Positions 32,499-37,666 of a stretch of DNA of 37,666 nucleotides are shown in pieces. The stretch is from NCBI GenBank assembly GCA_910588555.1, contig CAJUPC010000021.1, positions 1 to 37,666 on the forward strand, written 5' to 3'. The notes beneath the pieces were generated by a model. That model did not search any database. It worked only from the letters and a program-made list of their open reading frames with translations, and was not told the DNA's origin. The position numbers and the translations under genes are program-made. The stretch is from Candidatus Gastranaerophilales bacterium (lineage in GTDB: Bacteria > Cyanobacteriota > Vampirovibrionia > Gastranaerophilales > Gastranaerophilaceae). Numbering within the stretch: the first letter of the stretch is position 1; each line of letters starts with the position of its first letter.

Positions 32499-33509
32499 AT
32501 GACAGATAAATTAATCCCGCTTAAAATTGCGGGTGTTGGATACAGTTTACCCGAAACAGTTATTACGAATGATGACTTAACAAAGTTATATGAAACATCT
32601 GACGAATGGATTTATACCAGAACAGGTATTAAAGAAAGACGCGTTGTATCAGGTGAACAAAATGCTGTTGATTTAGGGCTTGAAGCTTCTCAAAAAGCAT
32701 TGGAAAAAGCTAATATGAGTCCTGATGAAATTGATTTGATTATTGCAGCTTCGTCTGCTCCTCCTGATTTGTACCCTGCAATAGCTTGTCATATTCATGA
32801 AAGATTAGGTATTAAAAAACAAATTCCTGCATTTGACATTACGGCAGCTTGCTCAGGTTTGATTTATGCAATGAGCATTGCAAAAGCATATATCTCATCA
32901 GGAATGTACAAAAATATCCTGCTTGTTGCAACTGATAACAACTCAAGACTTGTTGACTGGACTGACAGAGGTACTTCAATTCTTTTTGGAGACGGTGCAG
33001 GTGCTATGGTGCTTACTCCTTCCGATGACGGTTTAGACGATATTATTGCAATTGATATTACTGCTGACGGAAACTTCGGGCATTTAATCGAACTTCCTTT
33101 TGATGGTAAAAATTGTCCGCTTGTTGAACCTAACGAAAAACGAGAAGCAGTCATTAAGATGAATGGACGCGGCGTATATACATTTGTTGCAAAAGTTCTG
33201 CCTCATTATGTTGAAGAATTGATTGAAAAAGCAGGCTTAAAAGCTGATGATATTGATTATTTAATTCCGCACCAGGCAAATATCAGAATTATTCAGGCTG
33301 TACAGGAAAGACTCGGCTATAGTGATGACAAAGTTGTTACTAATATTAAATATTACGGCAACACATCAGCAGCGTCTATTCCTATTGCATTAGCTGAAAG
33401 CGTTGAAAAAGGCAATGTGAAATTGGGTTCAACTGCAATCCTTTGCGGTTTTGGTGCAGGCATGACTCTCGGCGGTGCGATTGTAAGACTTCGTGAAGGT
33501 ATCTGCTAA
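32499..33509 (+). CDS. fabH: 3-oxoacyl-ACP synthase III (FabH)
   Basis: 336 residues; condenses acetyl-CoA with malonyl-ACP to start fatty acid chains. The catalytic triad is C118 (ITAACSGL), H258 (IPHQANIRI) and N288 (YYGNTSAAS). DEWIYTRTGIKERR near the N-terminus and GFGAGMTLGGAIV at the end are family hallmarks. Full length. AGGAA-type ribosome-binding site lies in the plsX end. Confidence 0.97.
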   Translation: MTDKLIPLKIAGVGYSLPETVITNDDLTKLYETSDEWIYTRTGIKERRVVSGEQNAVDLGLEASQKALEKANMSPDEIDLIIAASSAPPDLYPAIACHIHERLGIKKQIPAFDITAACSGLIYAMSIAKAYISSGMYKNILLVATDNNSRLVDWTDRGTSILFGDGAGAMVLTPSDDGLDDIIAIDITADGNFGHLIELPFDGKNCPLVEPNEKREAVIKMNGRGVYTFVAKVLPHYVEELIEKAGLKADDIDYLIPHQANIRIIQAVQERLGYSDDKVVTNIKYYGNTSAASIPIALAESVEKGNVKLGSTAILCGFGAGMTLGGAIVRLREGIC

Positions 33510-33513
33510 ATAT

Positions 33514-33741
33514 TTAAAAATTAAAGTCAAAAATTTCTTGCAGACTAAGATTTAAAGCATTTGCGATACAACAAATTGTCTCAAGACTCGGTGACATTGT
33601 TTTTCTTTCAATGGCACTAACCGTTGTTCTGTGAATATTTGCAAGTTCTGCAAGTTTTTCTTGCGATAATTTATTTTTCACGCGTTCTATTTGCAATTTT
33701 TGCGAAAATTTTTCATGTACGTTTGCTATATCAATAACCAT
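33514..33741 (-). CDS. Solitary XRE-family HTH protein
   Basis: About 75 residues from the preferred start (ATG ending at 33741). HTH domain: QKLQIERVKNKLSQEKLAEL then IHRTTVSAIERKTMSPSLET. The in-frame ATG 12 codons upstream has no support. There is no clear ribosome-binding site; TATTAT ends 6 bases before the ATG. It is convergent with fabH and divergent from the prepilin gene, so it may regulate the latter. Confidence 0.83.
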   Translation of the reverse strand: MVIDIANVHEKFSQKLQIERVKNKLSQEKLAELANIHRTTVSAIERKTMSPSLETICCIANALNLSLQEIFDFNF

Positions 33742-33758
33742 ACGTATATAATATGTGC

Positions 33759-33787
33759 TTGACAAAATTAATTCCACAGTATATATT
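33759..33787 (+). promoter_or_regulatory. Promoter of the prepilin-like gene
   Basis: TTGACA (33759-33764), 17 bases, TATATT (33782-33787). The start point is near 33794, giving a leader of about 66 bases that contains AT-rich dyads and ends with GGAGG. Confidence 0.6.
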
Positions 33788-33859
33788 ATATTTATGATAA
33801 TATATTGTTCAAAAAGATAATGAATTATTCAAAATACTATTATGTTATACGGAGGTTAT

Positions 33860-34666
33860 ATGAAAAGATTAAAACTGATAAAATCTGCATTCACCCTTGC
33901 AGAGGTTTTTCACACTGCCGGAAAGTATCGTAGATTTGCGTTCACACTGGCGGAAGTTCTTATAACCCTCGGTATTATAGGCGTTGTCGCAGTATTGACT
34001 ATTCCTACACTTGTTGCAAAACATAAAGAAAAAGTTACTGTTGTAAAAGTGAAAAAAGCTTATTCGATATTATACAATGCTTTTCAATTTGCACTTGCCA
34101 ATGAAGGAACTGTTGATAATTGGGGAATTACCGGTGTTTACAAGGATAATGACGGAAATACGCAAATTTCTCAGGACGGGTCTGAGAAAATGGCTAATAT
34201 ATTTATGAAATATCTGAACAAATCATCATTTTGCGGTGGCAAAATGGACTGTATTGGCGGGTATGATCAGATTGTATTGAATGGTGATGAATATACTGTA
34301 AAGGCTCAAGGGGCATCAACGGTTGTATTGGCGGACGGAACCGGTGTAGCTTTTACGCCATGGATGGTCAATGGAACTTGTAATAGTGGTTGTGGCTCAT
34401 TGACTATATATCTCGAGCCTAACAAAAAAGCTCATTACGGTGTTAATGCATTTACGTTTACTTTATACAAAGATAAAATAATTCCATGGGGTTCAGCAAG
34501 TATAGTAAAATTAGAAAGCCACAATTCTTTTGAAAAGAAATGTGTATATAAAGGCGGAAATTTTGAAAATGGTTTGGCTTGTACGGGATGGATTTTAGAA
34601 ATAGGAAATATGGATTATCTGCACTGTGACGGCTTATCATTTGAGGGCAAACATAAATGTAATTAA
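33860..34666 (+). CDS. Type IV prepilin-like protein with a duplicated signal region
   Basis: 268 residues. FTLAE occurs twice: at 11-15 (SAFTLAEVFHTAGKY) and at 28-32 (AFTLAEVLITLGIIG). The second is followed by the full hydrophobic helix (about 33-52) and is the working prepilin motif; the first runs into a polar 12-residue stretch. The mature domain (about 55-268) has several Cys, including NGTCNSGCGS and a C-terminal KKCVYKGG ... LACTGWILEIGNMDYLHCD, suggesting disulphide bonds. GGAGG is 4 bases before ATG 33860. It may be a minor pilin or pseudopilin; no assembly genes are nearby. Confidence 0.82.
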   Translation: MKRLKLIKSAFTLAEVFHTAGKYRRFAFTLAEVLITLGIIGVVAVLTIPTLVAKHKEKVTVVKVKKAYSILYNAFQFALANEGTVDNWGITGVYKDNDGNTQISQDGSEKMANIFMKYLNKSSFCGGKMDCIGGYDQIVLNGDEYTVKAQGASTVVLADGTGVAFTPWMVNGTCNSGCGSLTIYLEPNKKAHYGVNAFTFTLYKDKIIPWGSASIVKLESHNSFEKKCVYKGGNFENGLACTGWILEIGNMDYLHCDGLSFEGKHKCN

Positions 34667-34763
34667 ATCTTACGAGTATAATATTACTGCTTAATATATA
34701 GTCAGTTAAGTGAATGAAAAATTTCTTATTTCCTTCTAAATTAATTTTGGGAGGAAATTTTAT

Positions 34764-35060
34764 ATGATTACAAAACTTACAATGGATAATTTCGAAGCCG
34801 AAACAAAAAGCGGTTTAAAACTGGTTGAATTTTTTGCAACGTGGTGCGGTTACTGCAAAAAACAAGAAGTTGAGCTTGAACAAATGGAAAAAGTTTGGAT
34901 AGGTCAGGTGAATACCGATGACGAAGCTGAACTTGCAATAAAATACGGTATTGCTTCATTTCCGACATTTTTGGTGATGAAAGACGGAAAAGAAGTTACT
35001 CGTTTCAGCGGTCTCCGTTCCAAAGAAGATTTGATGAATATATTGATGAAATTTATTTAA
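34764..35060 (+). CDS. Thioredoxin-family protein with CGYC active site
   Basis: 98 residues, a thioredoxin fold. VEFFATWCGYCKKQEVELEQ carries C28 and C31. The active site is CGYC rather than the CGPC of TrxA, and it is a little shorter than usual. The cis-Pro is in ASFPTFLVMKDGKEV. No signal peptide is seen, so it is cytoplasmic. GGGAGG precedes the ATG. The neighbouring Cys-rich prepilin could be coincidence, as disulphides would form outside. Confidence 0.9.
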   Translation: MITKLTMDNFEAETKSGLKLVEFFATWCGYCKKQEVELEQMEKVWIGQVNTDDEAELAIKYGIASFPTFLVMKDGKEVTRFSGLRSKEDLMNILMKFI

Positions 35061-35088
35061 AGTCGGTATAAGACAGATTTTTTATATG

Positions 35089-35116
35089 TTTACTTTTGCG
35101 CTGTTTATAGTATAAT
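35089..35116 (+). promoter_or_regulatory. Candidate promoter of fabD-fabG
   Basis: TTTACT (35089-35094), 16 bases, TATAAT (35111-35116). The start point is near 35123, about 23 bases before the fabD ATG. Confidence 0.5.
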
Positions 35117-35145
35117 CATATCAGTAAGATAAGAGGGATATGATT

Positions 35146-36093
35146 ATGAGTAAAAAAATTGCGTTTCTTTTTCCCGGTCAAGGTGCTCAGGCTGTAGGCA
35201 TGGGAAAAGATTTATATGAAAATTTTAGCAGTGCAAAAAATGTTTTTGACACAGCTGACAAGGTTTTAGATAAAAGTATTACAACAATGTGTTTTGAAGG
35301 TCCGGAAGACTCTTTGAAACAAACTGTAAATACTCAGCCTTCAATTGTTACAATGTCAATTGCGGCTTTGGAAAGTTTGAAATCTCAATTTGATATTAAT
35401 GCCGATTTCGTAGCCGGTCACAGCTTGGGTGAATACTGCGCTATGTATGCAGCAGGCGTTATGTCTTTGGAAAACACTTTGATGGCAATTCAAAAACGCG
35501 CTGACTTAATGGGGTCTACTCACGGAGGAAGTATGGCAGCTGTTTTGAATGCGTCAGAAGATGTTTTGAAAGCAGGACTTGCAGAGGGTTCAAAAGTAGG
35601 CTACGTTGATGTTGCAAACTACAACTCACCTGCTCAGGTTGTTATTACAGGTGATGAAACTGCTGTTAAGGCAGCGTCTGATTACTTGCTGGCAAACGGC
35701 GTAAGACGTGTTGTTCCTCTTGCTGTTTCAGGAGCTTTTCATTCTAAATTTATGGAAAATGCAGGTAAAGAATTCGAAAACTTTGTTTCTGATTTAGAAT
35801 TAAACAATGCTTCAATACCTGTTATCACTAATGTTGACGCTTCTGAAACTACAGAAAGTTCAGATTTCAGAGTAAAAATGCCGAAACAAATTTATTCATC
35901 GGTTTACTGGACACAAACTATTGAAAAAATGGTATCAAACGGCGTTGAGATTTTTGTTGAAATCGGTCCCGGTAAAGTTCTTGCAGGTTTGAACAAGAAA
36001 ATTGCTCCCGAAGCTAAAGTTTTCAACGTGTTTGATAAAGAAAGTTTGGAAAATACAATTGCTTCTTTAAAAGAAGAATTGGTGTTGGTATAA
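35146..36093 (+). CDS. fabD: Malonyl-CoA:ACP transacylase (FabD)
   Basis: 315 residues; loads malonyl groups on ACP. IAFLFPGQGAQAVGMG opens the protein, the nucleophile is S93 (AGHSLGEY) and the catalytic His is H199 (SGAFHSKFM). FVEIGPGKVLAGL is typical of the end. ATG 35146 is preferred to ATG 35140, because GAGGG is 8 bases from the former and 2 from the latter. Confidence 0.97.
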   Translation: MSKKIAFLFPGQGAQAVGMGKDLYENFSSAKNVFDTADKVLDKSITTMCFEGPEDSLKQTVNTQPSIVTMSIAALESLKSQFDINADFVAGHSLGEYCAMYAAGVMSLENTLMAIQKRADLMGSTHGGSMAAVLNASEDVLKAGLAEGSKVGYVDVANYNSPAQVVITGDETAVKAASDYLLANGVRRVVPLAVSGAFHSKFMENAGKEFENFVSDLELNNASIPVITNVDASETTESSDFRVKMPKQIYSSVYWTQTIEKMVSNGVEIFVEIGPGKVLAGLNKKIAPEAKVFNVFDKESLENTIASLKEELVLV

Positions 36094-36106
36094 ATGACAG
36101 AAGTAG

Positions 36107-36120
36107 GTCGGATTTCCGAC
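36107..36120. repeat. Short palindrome between fabD and fabG
   Basis: GTCGGA (36107-36112), TT, TCCGAC (36115-36120), in a 48-base gap. The loop is too short and there is no T-run, so it is not a terminator. It sits inside a possible 11-codon frame starting at 36094 that begins like fabG (ATGACAGAA). Confidence 0.4.
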
Positions 36121-36141
36121 ATTAAATAAGGAGAAAGATTA

Positions 36142-36873
36142 ATGACAGAAAGAAAAATTGCTTTGATTACAGGCGGTTCTCGCGGTATTGGTTTAGCTTG
36201 TGCGTTAGAACTTGCAAAAGCAGGATGTGACATTATTATTAACGATATTTGCGACGCTGAAAAAGCTCAACCCGCTTTGGATGAAATCAAAGCTTGCGGC
36301 GTGAATGCATATTTTTATCAATTTGATGTTTCAAATGATGTTCAAGTTCAAGAAGCTGTTGACAAAATGATTAAAGAACACGGCAAAATTGATGTATTAT
36401 TGAACAACGCAGGTATTACAAAAGACGGTTTGTTCTTAAGAATGGATATGGAACAATGGGAAAGAGTTATCAAAATTAACTTGACATCAGCTTATTGTGT
36501 AACTCATGCAGTTATCAAACACATGTCAAAAGCGCGCCAAGGTTCTATTATCAATATGTCAAGTATTGTAGGACGTCATGGTAACGCAGGTCAAGCTAAC
36601 TACTCAGCTTCAAAAGCAGGTTTAATCGGTTTTACACAAACTCTTGCAAAAGAATTCGGTTCAAGAAACATCAGAGTAAATGCTGTATGCCCTGGTTTTA
36701 TTCAAACAGCTATGACAGCAGAATTGCCTAACATTGATGAATACTTGAAAGCTATTCCGATGAAACGTCTTGGCACACCTGAAGATATTGCTAAAGTTGT
36801 TAAATTCTTAGCTTTGGATACAGAATATGTAACAGGTCAAGCAATCGAAGTTGCTGGTGGATTGATGATATAA
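36142..36873 (+). CDS. fabG: 3-oxoacyl-ACP reductase (FabG)
   Basis: 243 residues, short-chain dehydrogenase/reductase; reduces 3-oxoacyl-ACP with NADPH. The cofactor loop is TGGSRGIG (10-17), NNAG is at 88-91, and the catalytic residues are S141, Y154 and K158 (QANYSASKAG). AAGGAGAAAG precedes the ATG. A terminator follows, so the usual acpP is not the next gene. Confidence 0.95.
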   Translation: MTERKIALITGGSRGIGLACALELAKAGCDIIINDICDAEKAQPALDEIKACGVNAYFYQFDVSNDVQVQEAVDKMIKEHGKIDVLLNNAGITKDGLFLRMDMEQWERVIKINLTSAYCVTHAVIKHMSKARQGSIINMSSIVGRHGNAGQANYSASKAGLIGFTQTLAKEFGSRNIRVNAVCPGFIQTAMTAELPNIDEYLKAIPMKRLGTPEDIAKVVKFLALDTEYVTGQAIEVAGGLMI

Positions 36874-36893
36874 TTAATCTGAAAATAATTTTA

Positions 36894-36931
36894 AACGACT
36901 CTTATCTTTAAAGGTGAGAGTTGTTTTTTTT
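36894..36931 (+). terminator. Terminator after fabG
   Basis: AACGACTCTTATC (36894-36906) pairs with GGTGAGAGTTGTT (36913-36925), 13 pairs with three G-U, loop of 6, followed by a run of T. Confidence 0.85.
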
Positions 36932-36939
36932 ATATACAC

Positions 36940-36968
36940 TTGAAAAATATAAATAGATATGTTATAAT
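36940..36968 (+). promoter_or_regulatory. Promoter of the candidate small RNA
   Basis: TTGAAA (36940-36945), 17 bases, TATAAT (36963-36968). No plus-strand gene with a ribosome-binding site follows; the transcript would run from about 36975 to the terminator ending near 37058. Confidence 0.7.
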
Positions 36969-36974
36969 AAAAAT

Positions 36975-37058
36975 ATCGGGGCGGTAGCGCTAACTACCGT
37001 AACCTGTATGGAACTAAAGTGGCACTTATCTATTATTTAGGTGAGTGTCCCTTTTTAT
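36975..37058 (+). ncRNA. Candidate antitoxin small RNA (Fst/RatA-like)
   Basis: About 84 bases. The 5' hairpin is CGGTAG (36982-36987) with CTACCG (36994-36999). An unpaired stretch contains GAACTAAAGT (37011-37020). The 3' hairpin pairs 37021-37032 with 37038-37050 (12 pairs, one bulge) and is followed by CTTTTT, a proper intrinsic terminator. The 3' part is antisense to the end of the minus-strand peptide gene at 37026-37109. GAACTAAAGT recurs exactly at 37146-37155, in the leader of that gene, so the RNA can pair with the peptide mRNA at two places. This two-site pairing with convergent transcripts is the layout of the Fst (par) type I toxin-antitoxin module. Family membership is inferred. 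Confidence 0.6.
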
Positions 37059-37109
37059 TATGTACAAAATCAAAAAGATTAAAATTAAAGTCAAATTGAT
37101 ATCTTCCAT
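37026..37109 (-). CDS. Candidate type I toxin: 27-residue hydrophobic peptide
   Basis: The peptide begins MEDINLTLILIFLILYIIKR and ends with a charged tail, DTHLNNR. One membrane segment (about 5-18) with a polar tail is the usual form of type I toxins such as Fst and TxpA. The ribosome-binding site AAAGGAGGG (37126-37118) is the strongest in the window and sits 8 bases before the ATG. The last nine codons form the stem that terminates the opposing small RNA. I see no convincing promoter for it between 37127 and 37227. The plus-strand frame through the same bases has no ribosome-binding site. Confidence 0.6.
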   Translation of the reverse strand: MEDINLTLILIFLILYIIKRDTHLNNR

Positions 37110-37227
37110 AATTTTCGCCCTCCTTTCGCTAAACTATCAGTTCTTGAACTAAAGTAATGTTGTTCTGAAGTTTTTAAAAAAGATACAGGCTTAGCCCCTT
37201 GATATTTAGTTTTCAATATTTACAAAT

Positions 37228-37446
37228 TTATAAATCCACTTTAGAAACGTCAGTCAACTCATTAAACTCCATGCCAAGAGCTTTGGCGATTTTTTCTATG
37301 GTGTCTAATGTCGGCGAAACTTGTCCTGTTTCAATTTTCCAAATAGTATTCTTATCAACGCCAGCCAAATTTGCTAATTCTAGCTGTGATAAATCTCTTT
37401 TATTACGTTCTAGTTTTATTTTTTTAGAAATTTTCTTACTTATCAT
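37228..37446 (-). CDS. Solitary XRE-family HTH protein
   Basis: 72 residues from the ATG ending at 37446; the open frame extends further upstream but that part is hydrophobic, non-homologous and crosses the promoter. HTH domain: KKIKLERNKRDLSQLELANL then VDKNTIWKIETGQVSPTLDT. The tail NELTDVSKVDL nearly repeats that of the XRE protein at 19649-19885. It diverges from the partial gene at 37549 and probably controls it and itself through the site at 37490-37499. Confidence 0.87.
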   Translation of the reverse strand: MISKKISKKIKLERNKRDLSQLELANLAGVDKNTIWKIETGQVSPTLDTIEKIAKALGMEFNELTDVSKVDL

Positions 37447-37467
37447 ATTTTTTTCAACTTTTATAAC

Positions 37468-37510
37468 ATTATAATAAGATATTGACTTATTGTGAACAAC
37501 TGTATATAAT
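37468..37510. promoter_or_regulatory. Overlapping divergent promoters with a central operator-like dyad
   Basis: Plus strand: TTGACT (37482-37487), 17 bases, TATAAT (37505-37510). Minus strand: TTCACA (37496-37491), 17 bases, TATAAT (37473-37468). TTGTGAACAA (37490-37499) is a dyad overlapping the minus -35 and lying in the plus spacer, a suitable site for the XRE protein. Confidence 0.65.
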
Positions 37511-37548
37511 ATGATTATATCTGAATGTAGTAAGGCAAGAGGAAAAAT

Positions 37549-37666
37549 ATGTTTAAAGAAGAAAAATTTGAAAGCTGTCTTGAAAAGACTATGCTCAAAT
37601 ATTATAATAAAAATTTTAAAGGGAAATTGCTTCATGAAGCTTTGAAAAATACATTAAGAAAAGAAT
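37549..37666 (+). CDS. Start of an unknown gene (3' truncated by the window)
   Basis: An open frame of 39 codons runs off the right edge. It starts ATG with AGAGGAAAAA upstream and a good promoter before it. The protein opens MFKEEKFESCLEKTMLKYYN and is Lys-rich and probably helical. No family is recognised. The divergent XRE gene is a likely regulator, as in small phage-like or toxin-antitoxin-like pairs. Confidence 0.6.
   Translation, partial: MFKEEKFESCLEKTMLKYYNKNFKGKLLHEALKNTLRKE

Noticed and set aside
37060..37152. Plus-strand 30-codon frame opposite the toxin candidate, also Lys-rich and hydrophobic
   Set aside because: It has no ribosome-binding site and begins after the small RNA's terminator, whereas the minus-strand frame has a near-perfect site. 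The hydrophobicity is probably a shadow of the minus-strand gene.
37447..37635. N-terminal extension of the last XRE gene
   Set aside because: It would run across both divergent promoters and the partial gene at 37549; the HTH protein has a normal start at the ATG ending at 37446.

Overview
The window is AT-rich bacterial chromosome with short intergenic gaps and ordinary housekeeping genes. My best guess is a non-photosynthetic cyanobacterial relative from the gut (Melainabacteria / Candidatus Gastranaerophilales). The evidence is an LdpA-like iron-sulphur protein (a family I know from Cyanobacteria), prepilin-like proteins carrying FTLAEVLITLGIIG, many solitary small XRE and LuxR-type DNA-binding proteins, a class A PBP, and a YceD-rpmF-plsX-fabH cluster. 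No rRNA or long marker gene is present, so this assignment is an inference.

Layout. 1-4.7 kb: end of a small pilin-like gene, dnaB (-), a CinA C-terminal domain protein, solitary LuxR and XRE regulators, a helical-repeat protein, tRNA-Ile(GAU), a small unknown gene and a YkgJ-type cysteine protein. 4.7-8.9 kb: pbp1A and an RNase HIII-type enzyme, then a prepilin-signal / 17-residue-repeat / peptidase S74 fusion. 8.9-13.6 kb: a MotA/TolQ-like and OmpA/MotB-like pair overlapping a UPF0210 gene, a small unknown gene, a BioD-like protein without its P-loop, and a second YkgJ protein. 13.8-19.6 kb: a GGDEF/HD-GYP protein, two small proteins, an OmpR-type two-component pair and tadA. 19.6-25.4 kb: divergent XRE regulators, HAD and NUDIX hydrolases, a LuxR-type regulator, an LdpA-like protein coupled to a beta-lactamase-fold protein, HIT and GNAT proteins. 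25.4-30.2 kb: a non-coding repeat patch, ribBA-ribE, tpiA and a U32 peptidase family gene. 30.2-36.9 kb: unknown-yceD-rpmF-plsX-fabH, then an XRE/prepilin/thioredoxin block, then fabD-fabG. 36.9-37.7 kb: a candidate type I toxin-antitoxin locus, an XRE regulator and a divergent partial gene.

Working together: lipid initiation (PlsX, FabH, FabD, FabG), riboflavin synthesis (RibBA, RibE), envelope work (PBP1A, beta-lactamase-fold protein, pilin-like proteins) and signalling (c-di-GMP protein, two-component pair, seven solitary HTH proteins) are all represented. Several genes have a -10-like hexamer 6-8 bases before the start codon and no ribosome-binding site, which suggests leaderless transcripts.

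Most noteworthy: (1) a short hydrophobic peptide gene with a strong ribosome-binding site on the minus strand at 37026-37109, faced by a convergent small RNA with its own promoter and terminator and sharing a 10-base repeat with the peptide's leader, which is an Fst/TxpA-like arrangement; (2) the prepilin-signal/S74 fusion; (3) a prepilin whose signal region is duplicated; (4) the LdpA-like protein. No CRISPR array, complete transposon or prophage was seen.
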